From positions 1 to 16,977 of the forward strand of contig CAKSAY010000015.1 in assembly GCA_934438055.1 (NCBI GenBank): a stretch of DNA of 16,977 nt, written 5' to 3'. The first letter of the stretch is position 1. Each line of letters starts with the position of its first letter. The position numbers and the translations under genes were made by a program. This document shows positions 1-7,834 of this stretch, piece by piece. Below the pieces are notes generated by a model, which was given only the letters and a program-made list of their open reading frames with translations, did not search any database and was not told the origin of the DNA. Source of the DNA: an uncultured Oscillospiraceae bacterium (GTDB lineage: Bacteria > Bacillota > Clostridia > Oscillospirales > Ruminococcaceae).

Positions 1-2
1 AT

Positions 3-119
3 GAGATGGATTTATCGAATGGGGAGAAGCGGAAGCTGACAGAAGAAAAGGTGGATGGAATTTGCATTGCCGATGGGAAGATTGCTGTCTTACAAGGTGG
101 CACTGTTTCGTTTTTATAA
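3..119 (+). CDS. C-terminal end of an unidentified protein (partial)
   Basis: The frame starting at base 3 stays open from the left edge to a TAA at 117-119 and gives about 38 residues, ending in GKIAVLQGGTVSFL. The other two plus frames give less convincing tails. A hydrophilic stretch (NGEKRKLTEEK) followed by short alternating hydrophobic strands resembles the last blade of a beta-propeller or another repeat-rich surface protein, but the piece is too short to name a family. A terminator hairpin starts 20 bases after the stop, which supports a genuine gene end here. The start and most of the gene lie outside the window. Confidence 0.5.
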   Translation, partial: EMDLSNGEKRKLTEEKVDGICIADGKIAVLQGGTVSFL

Positions 120-139
120 AAATATTTTCATATTTTTTC

Positions 140-166
140 GCTGCAATTTTTTGATTGCAGCTTTTT
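140..166 (+). terminator. Rho-independent terminator of the left-edge gene
   Basis: A perfect 8-bp stem (GCTGCAAT at 140-147, ATTGCAGC at 154-161) with a 6-base loop is followed directly by TTTTT. It lies 20 bases after the stop codon at 119. Confidence 0.8.
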
Positions 167-215
167 ATATTAAAAGAAATTTTTCTTGCAAAAAAACTTT
201 TTTTATCTAAAATTG

Positions 216-264
216 AAAAAAGGGCAAAAAAATAAACCGGTGGACTACATTTTAATATGCCCTT
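216..264 (-). terminator. Possible terminator of the tRNA-Lys transcript
   Basis: On the minus strand AAGGGCA (264-258) can pair with TGCCCTT (226-220), and the tract continues to six U residues. The loop is long (31 bases), so the structure is less certain than an ordinary terminator. Nearer the tRNA, an 11-bp inverted repeat (248-258 with 300-310) and a small hairpin around 306-329 could also shape the 3' trailer. Confidence 0.35.
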
Positions 265-329
265 ACCACTCCGAGCTTAATGCTTCATTGTGATATTGTA
301 TATTAAAATGAAAACCTCACGGTTCATTT

Positions 330-405
330 TGGTGAGCCACCGGAGATTCGAACTCCGGACCCTTTGATTAAAAGTCAAATGCTCTGCCAACTGAGCTAGT
401 GGCTC
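330..405 (-). tRNA. tRNA-Lys, anticodon UUU
   Basis: Read on the minus strand this is a complete 76-nt tRNA. The 7-bp acceptor stem is GAGCCAC (405-399) with GTGGCTC (340-334). The D arm carries AGCTCAGTTGG, the anticodon loop is CTTTTAA with anticodon TTT, and the T arm is CCGGAGTTCGAATCTCCGG. Discriminator A is at 333 and CCA is encoded at 332-330. It decodes AAA/AAG lysine codons. It stands alone, with no second tRNA next to it, and has its own promoter. Confidence 0.97.
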
Positions 406-428
406 TTTTATTTTGAAATGACTAGATT

Positions 429-457
429 ATTATATCAGGTTTTGTCGTGCTTGTCAA
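429..457 (-). promoter_or_regulatory. Consensus sigma-A promoter of tRNA-Lys
   Basis: On the minus strand TTGACA (457-452) and TATAAT (434-429) are both perfect consensus hexamers, separated by exactly 17 bases. The expected start of transcription is around 422, about 17 bases before the mature tRNA 5' end. This is the best promoter match in the window, as expected for a stable-RNA gene. Confidence 0.9.
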
Positions 458-741
458 TAGTTTAAATAAAAAATATTTTTTTATCTTTATTGGGAAGATT
501 TTGGTAGAAATATTTTTATGTTATATATTTTTGAATTACTTAAAAAGGAAGTCTTTAAGCAGCAATATTTTCAGCCATAATATGATTTGTTTTGCAAGGG
601 AACAGGAGCCGCCTATAGCTTTTGGAGTGGAAGGTTTCTGTTTTAATTATATGCCGTCTTGTAAATGTTATACGTTTATTCTCTTTACCTTATTGGAAAT
701 GGGTATTTTAGAAACAGGAACCAGAGAAACCAATGGTTTGT
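458..741. other. Gene-free stretch between tRNA-Lys promoter and acylphosphatase
   Basis: I see no supportable gene here. A plus-strand open frame runs from a GTG at 447 to 761, but its start lies inside the tRNA promoter, it has no ribosome-binding site and its end overlaps the acylphosphatase gene. No clear terminator follows the acylphosphatase on the minus strand. The left part is AT-rich; from about 590 the composition is more like coding DNA, so a decayed gene cannot be excluded. Confidence 0.4.
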
Positions 742-1020
742 TTAGTAGTGCAGGATTTTAAATTCGGTTTCATTTTTCAGAGATATCTTTTCTAATTCAG
801 TATGGCTTACATAGCTCCAGCTATTTCCGTGCTTTGCAGCTTGTATACACGCGCAGATATTTTCACTTTCTCCTTGCAAATGTGATTCAACCCGTCCGTC
901 ACTGAGGTTTTTTACCCATCCTGTTAGATGATATTGATGTGCTAGACTTTGCATAAAAAATCGAAAACCTACGCCCTGTACTCTTCCGTTAAAAAATATG
1001 TGCACTCTCTCTTGACTCAT
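742..1020 (-). CDS. acyP: Acylphosphatase
   Basis: This 92-residue protein hydrolyses the carboxyl-phosphate bond of acylphosphates to a carboxylate and phosphate, in the cytoplasm. It has the full family signature: GRVQGVGFR near the N-terminus, with the phosphate-binding catalytic Arg at residue 20, and GWVKNLSDGRVE, with the catalytic Asn at residue 38. The length is typical for the family (about 90). I chose the ATG at 1020 because GAAAGG lies 9 bases before it; a TTG two codons earlier sits too close to that site. The ribosome site overlaps the stop of the upstream HAD phosphatase gene (14-base gap), so the two are very likely co-transcribed. The physiological substrate of bacterial acylphosphatases is not settled. 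Confidence 0.95.
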   Translation of the reverse strand: MSQERVHIFFNGRVQGVGFRFFMQSLAHQYHLTGWVKNLSDGRVESHLQGESENICACIQAAKHGNSWSYVSHTELEKISLKNETEFKILHY

Positions 1021-1034
1021 AAACAATATCCTTT

Positions 1035-1925
1035 CTACTTATGATTTGTTTCAATTAATAGTTGTTGGCTGATTTTTAAAATTTCTTTTGCGACAGAGCT
1101 GCAATTATGATGCCCAATAATCTGATTGGCTGCCATTTTGCAGTTTGGCGTTGCATTTTCAACAGCAATTCCTAAATCGGCAGTTTCCAGCATATCCAAA
1201 TCGTTTTCATGATCTCCAAAGGCAACCACATAGTTTGCATTGCTTCTTTCTTTGAGACGCTCGAGGGCATATTTTTTAGACGCCTTTTCTGCATAAATTT
1301 CTAAAAAATATACGTCGTCATCATATATATCTTGATAAAAACACATCTGTAACATAGAAGAAACGGGCGAGGAAAGGAGACTGTCATAGACCAAACGAAT
1401 TTTTTGTTTTTCGCCTATTCCCGTAAAATAGACAGTGTCTTGGCCTTTGGGGAGAGGCGCTTGTTCATAATGCTTTAAAGGGAGGTTCATTCGTTCATGA
1501 TAAAAATCAAGAGCAGCCTTTGTTCTTATTTTGTCATGATAGATATGCAAAATTTCATTTTGGGCGAGTGTATGTATAAATACATCTGCTTGAAATTGTG
1601 AAAAAATTTTGCTTATCACCTCACTGTTTTCATAGGAAATTGATTGATATTCTATGTATCTTTGCTTCTCTAGATCATAGAGCACAGCGCCGTTCATGCA
1701 GCCGATGGGTAGTGATAGCTTGAGCTGTTTTAATATTCCTATCACAGTGCAGGGTGTCCGCGCGGTGACAATGGAAAATTGCAGTCCTTTTTTTAGAAGG
1801 TCTTCAAGAATGCAGATAGATTCTTGCGAGACGGTTTTGTCTGTTTGCAGGAGTGTTCCATCCAGATCACTTAGAAATAAAACCTCTTTGATTGACTTTG
1901 TTGTTATATCTTTGCATATTGACAT
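1035..1925 (-). CDS. Cof-type HAD-superfamily phosphatase
   Basis: This 296-residue cytoplasmic hydrolase belongs to the Cof/YbiV-like (C2-capped) HAD subfamily, whose members dephosphorylate small sugar or nucleotide phosphates. Motif I is SDLDGTLL with nucleophile Asp20 and general acid Asp22. Motif II is the Thr in FSIVTARTP. The motif III Lys lies in SKKYALERLKE, and motif IV is GDHENDLDML, which binds Mg2+. The middle of the chain is the C2 cap. The ATG at 1925 has AAAGGAAG six bases upstream; an in-frame TTG at 1958 would add 11 residues but has no such site. The acylphosphatase gene follows 14 bases after the stop. Substrate specificity cannot be read from the sequence. Confidence 0.92.
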   Translation of the reverse strand: MSICKDITTKSIKEVLFLSDLDGTLLQTDKTVSQESICILEDLLKKGLQFSIVTARTPCTVIGILKQLKLSLPIGCMNGAVLYDLEKQRYIEYQSISYENSEVISKIFSQFQADVFIHTLAQNEILHIYHDKIRTKAALDFYHERMNLPLKHYEQAPLPKGQDTVYFTGIGEKQKIRLVYDSLLSSPVSSMLQMCFYQDIYDDDVYFLEIYAEKASKKYALERLKERSNANYVVAFGDHENDLDMLETADLGIAVENATPNCKMAANQIIGHHNCSSVAKEILKISQQLLIETNHK

Positions 1926-2569
1926 CAAATTCTTCCTTTCCGGCTGTTGGGTTTTCAATTTATTCGTTTAATCTACATACTTTTTCTCTGTTTTATGGTA
2001 TAATAAAACGCAAGCATTTATTATTAATTTAAAAGTGCGTGCGATTTTTTTTCACGACGTTCAGAAACGCACATGCACACTTTGTGGTCATGGCAGAATA
2101 AACACAAAGCATTATTATACGCGTTTGACGAATATTTATTGTGCGTGTGATTTTTCTCGTGTATCTATGGAGACATACATACACAGTGATACCAAAATTT
2201 TTTGGATTTATGGTATGATAAACACTTCTTTAACAGTGAATCGCATTCAATGCTTTGCAAAACGCATAGTTTGTTTTATTTGCAACTTCCATTTGTTTTG
2301 AATGAGGCAAGACCTCCGGTGCTGTCGATTGTTCAGCAAAGCTGCATAAAATTGTGTTAAAAACCTCATTGTACCTTCAAAGACTTTGTGTTCGTAGAAT
2401 TTCCGGACATTAGGGAATATTGAATCGTCTCTTTAGAGCTGTTTTGATGAGGTATATTTTACAGATTACGTTAGGATTTACCACACATGCGGATTTTACA
2501 GCAGGACGCTTGTTTTTTAGTTTAGGTGAAAAATCATATTGTTTTAAGGAAAAAAAGAGGAGGGAAAAG
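1926..2569. other. Long intergenic region between divergent genes, repeat-bearing
   Basis: 644 bases separate the HAD phosphatase (minus) from the PH-domain gene (plus). The left half holds a degenerate tandem repeat, annotated separately. The right half has an inverted pair AATGAGG (2301-2307) and CCTCATT (2364-2370), enclosing a small CAGC-AAA-GCTG hairpin, which could be a structured leader. Open frames at 2035-2301 (GTG) and 2420-2569 (TTG, in frame with the next gene) have no ribosome sites and no recognisable protein features. I could not identify a convincing promoter for either flanking gene. Confidence 0.5.
1993..2225 (+). repeat. Degenerate tandem repeat, three copies of about 95-120 bp
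   Basis: The line TTATGGTATAATAAAACG at 1993 recurs in diverged form at 2088 (TCATGGCAGAATAAACAC) and 2208 (TTATGGTATGATAAACAC). Copies 1 and 2 also share GCATT followed by ATTAT-rich DNA (2014, 2109) and GTGCGTGYGATTTTT (2035-2049 and 2141-2155). In both copies the GTGCGTG box can pair with a downstream CAT-rich box (2072-2078; 2176-2184) to form a hairpin. Copies 1 and 3 contain an extended -10-like TGGTATRAT. Copy 3 is listed from its head only; its right end is unclear. The function is unknown. Confidence 0.5.
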
Positions 2570-3040
2570 ATGAAGTTTTACACAAAGATAGACTGGTGGG
2601 TACATATTGTTCTTTTAATCTTTATTTACCAGGCAATTAAAATGCTTTATCTTGCTTTTACACAGAGCAGCATCTTAACGATTTCCTTTTGCCTTATTTT
2701 TATTGTTTTTCTAGCATTTGTTGCTTTTCCTATCTATTTTGGAACCTACTATAAATTAGAGGATACTTGTCTATATATTCATTGCGGTTTTATCTTTCGG
2801 TTCAGAATTCCCTATCAGGACATTCTCCGGATTGCACCTATCAAAGGATTGTTACCCGGTTATGGGCTTTCTTCCAGACGCCTTGGTGTGTTTTTTCGCG
2901 CACAACGAGGTGGTTTGCTAATTGTCTCTCCTAAGGAGAGAGAAAGATTTCTTAAGGAGATGAACAAGAAGAATCCTTTTATTGACACAAATACAGGCAT
3001 AAGCGAAGAGCCTATGCAAGTAACGCGCCCCAGTGTTTGA
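2570..3040 (+). CDS. Small membrane protein with bacterial PH domain (YyaB-like)
   Basis: This 156-residue protein has two predicted membrane helices near the N-terminus (about residues 8-30 and 36-58, the second rich in Ile, Phe and Ala). A cytoplasmic domain follows, with the pattern YYKLEDTCLYIHCGF, then IPYQDILRI, GLSSRRLGVFF and VSPKERERFLKEM. That order (YxxxxxxLxIxxG, I-Y-DI, LSxxRLxI, SPKxxxxF) fits the bacterial PH domain of YyaB-like proteins (bPH_4, formerly DUF1200). The start is the ATG at 2570, with GGAGGG five bases upstream; an in-frame TTG at 2420 would add about 50 residues without a ribosome site. The gene is single and ends before a strong terminator. No molecular role is established for the family. 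Confidence 0.85.
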   Translation: MKFYTKIDWWVHIVLLIFIYQAIKMLYLAFTQSSILTISFCLIFIVFLAFVAFPIYFGTYYKLEDTCLYIHCGFIFRFRIPYQDILRIAPIKGLLPGYGLSSRRLGVFFRAQRGGLLIVSPKERERFLKEMNKKNPFIDTNTGISEEPMQVTRPSV

Positions 3041-3070
3041 AAACTTTCGTTTCTAATTTTGCTTAAAGCA

Positions 3071-3100
3071 AAACCCCCATAAATCGGGGGTTTCTTTTTT
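3071..3100 (+). terminator. Two-way terminator between PH-domain and PrsA-like genes
   Basis: AAACCCCC (3071-3078) pairs with GGGGGTTT (3086-3093) and is followed by CTTTTTT. It lies about 30 bases after the plus-strand stop at 3040. Read from the other side it directly follows the minus-strand stop at 3099, with a TTTTGCTTT tail, so it probably serves both convergent genes. A second small hairpin (TTTTGCT/AGCAAAA, 3057-3073) overlaps its left arm. Confidence 0.85.
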
Positions 3101-4148
3101 AACTATTTGCAACGTCTTCCATTCTCTTTGCAAAATCCTTTGGATTATATTTGTTGAGCATGGAATCGTTTTGTTTCATGCCTTTATCATTGCATGATTG
3201 TTCTAATTTGCTGTTATAAGTATCATCTTCAAGTTGTTGCTTGGCCTGATCACGATTTGCATCAAAAATCTCCTGCGTATTTGCATCAAAACGCTGCACA
3301 ATAAAGAATTCATCATCATTTTCGCCCATTACTGCCGGACCGCCTGCTTGTGCTGAAAAGATGGAGGATTTAAGCTGGTCATCTAATGTTGTGTCTGAAT
3401 CCAGAGCAAAAGAGGCTGTGAGTTCTGTTATCTGATCTTCCGCTGTTCCATCAGCAACCTGATATTCTTTGTTTATATCATCAATGGATTTTCCATCATT
3501 ATTAATTTCGTTTAAATATCCTTCTACTGTGGATTTTAAAGAATCCAATTGATCCCCTTTATAGGGATCTCCGGTTGACGAATCTATTTTTGGAATAGAA
3601 ACATATTTATAAGATGCGCCGTGATCGGCGATATATTGCTTGATTTGGTCGTCTGTGGTTTTCTCAGTTCCATTTTCTCCGTAGTAGTGATCTCTTAAAA
3701 GCTCATTTATTTTTTTGCCCTCCAAATAAGCGCGGTATGAGTCTTTAGAAATGCCAAAATCTTTCATATAATCCTCATAGTCTGTATATTCAGAAGCTAA
3801 CTGAGAGTCAATGGCGGCATTATCGTCATCAGACAAAGACAATCCTTGTTCAGAGAACTCAATGCGCGCGCCCATCTCCTGTTTGGCGGTTTTCCGGGCT
3901 TCGTTTGAAATCCATTCATCACCTTTGACACCCTCTATGTCTGTATCGAAGACAGCGTCAATATTGCCTACGCCTGACGTGGAGAGAGCCTCATTTGTAG
4001 AATTATATAGATAGGCAAGATAGTGTCCTGCTGTCATAGTATAATCGTCTGTTTTGTAGACCCATTCCGGATCCTGCGAGCACGCAGTCATTCCCATTAC
4101 TAAAGCTGCTGCTGTTATTGTTGCTGCAACGCGTTTTATTTTCTTCAT
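3099..4148 (-). CDS. Lipoprotein, PrsA/SurA-like foldase homologue with degenerate parvulin region
   Basis: The 349-residue protein starts with a lipoprotein signal: MKKIKR, a hydrophobic run, then the lipobox MTAC with Cys23. It would be anchored on the outer face of the membrane. Residues about 30-170 are helical and resemble the SurA/PrsA N-terminal chaperone fold. The region about 180-290 follows the parvulin order (strand YKYVSI, a long helix, then SSIFSAQAGGPAVMGENDDEFFIVQRFD), but the usual HILV-type catalytic strand has no His, so isomerase activity is doubtful. The tail is a charged helix. Its place directly after mfd matches PrsA-type genes in other Clostridia. The ribosome site AGGAG lies nine bases before the ATG. 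Likely role: extracytoplasmic protein folding; the assignment rests on architecture and context. Confidence 0.75.
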   Translation of the reverse strand: MKKIKRVAATITAAALVMGMTACSQDPEWVYKTDDYTMTAGHYLAYLYNSTNEALSTSGVGNIDAVFDTDIEGVKGDEWISNEARKTAKQEMGARIEFSEQGLSLSDDDNAAIDSQLASEYTDYEDYMKDFGISKDSYRAYLEGKKINELLRDHYYGENGTEKTTDDQIKQYIADHGASYKYVSIPKIDSSTGDPYKGDQLDSLKSTVEGYLNEINNDGKSIDDINKEYQVADGTAEDQITELTASFALDSDTTLDDQLKSSIFSAQAGGPAVMGENDDEFFIVQRFDANTQEIFDANRDQAKQQLEDDTYNSKLEQSCNDKGMKQNDSMLNKYNPKDFAKRMEDVANS

Positions 4149-4230
4149 TTTTATTCACTCCTGTTATCATTCATTGATTACGCATTTTACCGGGTCGATA
4201 AAAAATATGTGTTCTATAAATACAATCTTC

Positions 4231-4259
4231 ATTATACAATGCAGTAAAAAAAATGTCTA
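4231..4259 (-). promoter_or_regulatory. Promoter of the PrsA-like lipoprotein gene
   Basis: On the minus strand TAGACA (4259-4254, five of six bases match TTGACA) and a perfect TATAAT (4236-4231) are 17 bases apart. The predicted transcript has a leader of roughly 75-80 bases. No terminator separates this site from mfd, so the gene may be read both from here and from upstream. Confidence 0.75.
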
Positions 4260-4348
4260 GTTTTCATTTGGTTTTTACATTTTATTCACATAATTTGCAG
4301 ACGGATTGTTTGGTTTTTTGTTTGTTCTACTAATTAAAAAACAGGACT

Positions 4349-7300
4349 TTAAGCGGAGGGTTCCAAATCTTTTTGAAAGGAGGAAATCGCAAAGAGAACA
4401 TTTTGTATGATAACCTGCGGTTGTTCTTTTTGAATGCGTATCGCGATATGTGGTTTTGCAGCGGCATTGAGAATAAAACGCTTTTGGTAGAGGTCTGCAA
4501 CCGGCTGCATAAGCTCCATGGAAAGCTCGTGAAAATAAAAGAGCATTTTTCCATCTCTTTGCGTTATTTCTGTAAACCCTATTTTTGCCGCCTCTGCACG
4601 CAAAAGAGCGATATCCATGAGACTTAACACTGTTGCAGGTGGTTCGCCGTAACGATCAATGAGTTCATCAATTAAATCGCTCTTATCCTCTTGAGAGGTT
4701 AAAACTGCTATTTTTCGATAGATTTCAATTCGTTGCTGCAGATTTTCTATATATTGCTCTGGTATATGAGAGGCTATGGGAATGTCAATGAGACATTCAG
4801 TGTTTTTCACGCTTTTGCCTTGCAATTCACCCACAGCTTCAGATAACAGTCGAATATACATATCATAGCCAACCGCCTCCATATGTCCATGCTGACGTTC
4901 ACCTAAGATGCTACCGGCGCCGCGTATTTCCAAATCGCGAAGCGCTATGCGAAAGCCGGAGCCAAATTGGGTAAATTCGCGGATTGCCTCAAGCCGTTTG
5001 GTTGACAGTTCAGAGAGGGATTTGTTGGGAGGAAAGGTAAAGTAGGCATAGGCACGGCGCCTAGAGCGGCCAACGCGACCCCGTATTTGATAGAGCTGTG
5101 CAAGTCCCATCCTATCAGCATTTTCTATAATAAGCGTGTTGCAGTTTGGAACGTCAACGCCGGTTTCGATAATGGTTGTGCAGACAAGTATATCGATTTC
5201 ATGTTCCATGAGTTGCTTCCAAACTTTTGACAGTTCTCGTTCTCCCATTCGTCCATGTGCAACGCCCACTTTGGCATCTGCAAATTTACTTTGCAATTTT
5301 AAAGCAAATCTCTCGATGGATTCAATACGATTGTGCAGATAGTATACCTGACCGTTGCGTCGCAGTTCCTTTTCAATGGCCGTATCGATAATACCCTCAT
5401 TATATTCCATTACATGCGTTTGAATAGGAAGACGATCCTGCGGTGGCTGCTCTAAAACGGACATATCTCGTATGCCGGACATAGCCATGTTTAAGGTGCG
5501 GGGGATGGGCGTAGCTGATAAGGAGAGCAGATCTACGTTTTCAAACATTGTTTTAAAGCGCTCTTTATGCATTACGCCGAATCGCTGTTCTTCATCAATA
5601 ATTGCAAGACCCAGATCATGAAAAACAACATCTTTTTGCACCAAGCGGTGGGTGCCGATAATAATGTCGATTTGTCCGTTTTTGAGCCTTTTGAGAATTT
5701 GGTTTTGCTCTTTTTGAGAACGAAAACGAGAGAGTAACTCCACATTCATCGGGAATTCACCAATTCGCTGTAGGGTGGTTTGGTAATGCTGCCATGCGAG
5801 AATTGTGGTTGGGCACAGTATAGCCGCCTGCTTTCCATCTAAAACACATTTAAAAACAGCGCGCAAAGCGACCTCTGTTTTGCCAAACCCCACATCGCCG
5901 CACAAAAGCCGTTCCATAGGGCGAGACCTTTGCATATCCTTCTTAATTTCTTCGATCGCTGTGAGCTGATCGTCTGTTTCTTGATATTCAAAGTGTTCTT
6001 CAAAACTTCGCTGCCAATCGTTGTCAGGAGAGAATGCAAAACCCTGCATTTTGCTTCGTTTAGCATATAACTTTATCAGTTCTTCTGCCATTTCCCGCAC
6101 TGCTTTTTTCACACGGCCCTGCGTTTTTTGCCATTCCCCTGAACCCATTCGATTCAATTTAATCCGTCCGCTTTCTTTAGTCCCAATATATTTTGCCATT
6201 AAATCAAGTTGGGTGACGGGGACATAGAGCACGTCGCTTCCTGCATATTTAATTTTAAGATAGTCCTTTGTGACATTTTGCACATCAAGTTTGATGATTC
6301 CGTCAAATACGCCAATTCCATGAGAGACATGCACAACGAGATCGCCCTTTTTTAAATCAGAAAGACTGCGGATTTCTTCACCTTTACGCCGTTTAGCGCG
6401 GCGCTTTGGCGCAGTTTGCCTGCTTGCTTGATTGATAACAGATATCTTTCCATCAGGATATTCAAGCCCTGATGAAAGAGTAGTTGCTACTGTATAAATA
6501 TTTCCCTTTTGCACCGTTGCGCTCAGTGGAAGAAAATCTGCCTTGATGCCTTCTTCAGAGAGATCGGCTGCAAGCGTTTTGCTTGCGCGTTCTGTTCCTG
6601 TTAAAACAAGTGTTGTAGTATGATTGGTCTGATTATCTTTTAGTTCTTCTAATAACTGTGAAAAGTTTCCGTTCCAGTTTGACGATTTGACTGCCTGCAT
6701 GTGAACAAGTGTGAGGGGAGAGAACGCTGCATTTTGATGAGCAAAGGAATCCAGAAGATATAATGGAGAGGAGGATAGTTTTAACACTGTGTCTGATAAA
6801 TCCGCATAGAGATTAGAAACTTCTTTAAAAAGGATGCCCTCTTCTTCTAAAACTTTATAATCCTCTTGCCAAAATGCAAGAGCTTCTTTGTAATGTTCTT
6901 GTATGGACAGCCATTCGCAGATGCAGATAGAATAATTTTCAAAATAATCTAAAAGCGTCTCTTGTTGGTCATATAAAAACGGCAAATATTTATCGAGGTT
7001 TTTTAAAGCAACGCTTTGCTCTAAAAAACTGAGATCTTGCGACAGATGTTCTTTTAAACGCTGATTTTGTGGTGTGTTTTTGCAGCCCTTTATTTTTTTG
7101 CGGATTTTGTCTGGCAGCGTTTGCTGATAAAGCGCCTCTAAAGCGGGGGAGATGGCAAGCTGTTGTAGAGTTTGCGTTCTTCTTTGGGAATCTAAATCAA
7201 AGAAAGAGATAGAGTCTATTTCATCACCAAAAAATTCAATGCGCGCGGGAGCCTTATCGGAAACAGCGTAGCAGTCTAAAATTCCTCCCCGCACACTGTA

Positions 7301-7819
7301 TTGTCCTTTTCCTTCTACCTGTGGACGACGTTGGTAACCTAATTGATTCAATTGCTGCACAAGTTTGTCAAGCGATAGCGTTTGACCTGTTTGGATGCAG
7401 ACAGATAAAGAAAGCAGGTGTTTTTTTGGAATGGTGAATTGTAACGCTGCATTGATTGAAGAAAAAAGTATCTTTTGCTTTCCGGTTGCAATTCGATATA
7501 GCAGAGATAGCCGGATTTGTTCATAGTCATTTGAGACGGTTTCATTTGAACGGAATTGCATATCTTTATAAGGATAAACATCGGCTATCGGTTCGGGTGA
7601 CATATGATTTAGATCGTCAGAGAGTTTTTTCGCCGTCTGTTCGCTGTCTGTCAGCACAAGCAGCGTTTTTTTATGACGAATAGATAGATAGTAGATGAGG
7701 TTTGCTTTATGAAGATTTGACAGTCCTGTGATTAGAATGGGAAACTGTTGTTTTGCAGTTGCTTCCTCTAATTGTTTCACTGGACTTAATTCTTTTATGA
7801 TATCAAAAAAAACTGCCAT
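4349..7819 (-). CDS. mfd: Transcription-repair coupling factor Mfd
   Basis: Mfd is the ATP-driven translocase that pushes stalled RNA polymerase off DNA lesions and recruits UvrA for nucleotide-excision repair. At 1156 residues it has the normal full length. The N-terminal third is the UvrB-like module. The RNA-polymerase-interacting domain begins near residue 485 (KKGDLVVHVSHGIGVFDG). The translocase core has Walker A GDVGFGKTE (about 641-649), DEEQ (about 738-741), SATPIPRTL (about 770) and RGRVGRS (about 914). The C-terminal TRCF domain ends the chain. The ATG at 7819 has a GGTGGGGAG ribosome site; a GTG four codons earlier is possible. The gap to pth upstream is only 15 bases, so the two form an operon. 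No terminator follows mfd before the PrsA-like gene. Confidence 0.98.
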   Translation of the reverse strand: MAVFFDIIKELSPVKQLEEATAKQQFPILITGLSNLHKANLIYYLSIRHKKTLLVLTDSEQTAKKLSDDLNHMSPEPIADVYPYKDMQFRSNETVSNDYEQIRLSLLYRIATGKQKILFSSINAALQFTIPKKHLLSLSVCIQTGQTLSLDKLVQQLNQLGYQRRPQVEGKGQYSVRGGILDCYAVSDKAPARIEFFGDEIDSISFFDLDSQRRTQTLQQLAISPALEALYQQTLPDKIRKKIKGCKNTPQNQRLKEHLSQDLSFLEQSVALKNLDKYLPFLYDQQETLLDYFENYSICICEWLSIQEHYKEALAFWQEDYKVLEEEGILFKEVSNLYADLSDTVLKLSSSPLYLLDSFAHQNAAFSPLTLVHMQAVKSSNWNGNFSQLLEELKDNQTNHTTTLVLTGTERASKTLAADLSEEGIKADFLPLSATVQKGNIYTVATTLSSGLEYPDGKISVINQASRQTAPKRRAKRRKGEEIRSLSDLKKGDLVVHVSHGIGVFDGIIKLDVQNVTKDYLKIKYAGSDVLYVPVTQLDLMAKYIGTKESGRIKLNRMGSGEWQKTQGRVKKAVREMAEELIKLYAKRSKMQGFAFSPDNDWQRSFEEHFEYQETDDQLTAIEEIKKDMQRSRPMERLLCGDVGFGKTEVALRAVFKCVLDGKQAAILCPTTILAWQHYQTTLQRIGEFPMNVELLSRFRSQKEQNQILKRLKNGQIDIIIGTHRLVQKDVVFHDLGLAIIDEEQRFGVMHKERFKTMFENVDLLSLSATPIPRTLNMAMSGIRDMSVLEQPPQDRLPIQTHVMEYNEGIIDTAIEKELRRNGQVYYLHNRIESIERFALKLQSKFADAKVGVAHGRMGERELSKVWKQLMEHEIDILVCTTIIETGVDVPNCNTLIIENADRMGLAQLYQIRGRVGRSRRRAYAYFTFPPNKSLSELSTKRLEAIREFTQFGSGFRIALRDLEIRGAGSILGERQHGHMEAVGYDMYIRLLSEAVGELQGKSVKNTECLIDIPIASHIPEQYIENLQQRIEIYRKIAVLTSQEDKSDLIDELIDRYGEPPATVLSLMDIALLRAEAAKIGFTEITQRDGKMLFYFHELSMELMQPVADLYQKRFILNAAAKPHIAIRIQKEQPQVIIQNVLFAISSFQKDLEPSA

Positions 7820-7834
7820 AGTACTCCCCACCCG

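Noticed and set aside
447..761. Plus-strand open frame of 104 codons
   Set aside because: GTG start lies within the tRNA-Lys promoter, there is no ribosome site, the protein has no recognisable features, and it overlaps the 3' end of acyP on the other strand.
2035..2301. Plus-strand open frame of 88 codons
   Set aside because: It begins with GTG inside the degenerate repeat with no ribosome site; its Cys-rich look comes from the GTGCGTG-type repeats rather than from a zinc-binding pattern.
2420..2569. N-terminal extension of the PH-domain protein
   Set aside because: The TTG start has no ribosome site, while the ATG at 2570 has an excellent GGAGGG site; the extension has no domain character.
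4260..4348. Terminator after mfd
   Set aside because: T and A runs are present but no GC-bearing inverted repeat precedes them, so read-through into the PrsA-like gene is more likely.
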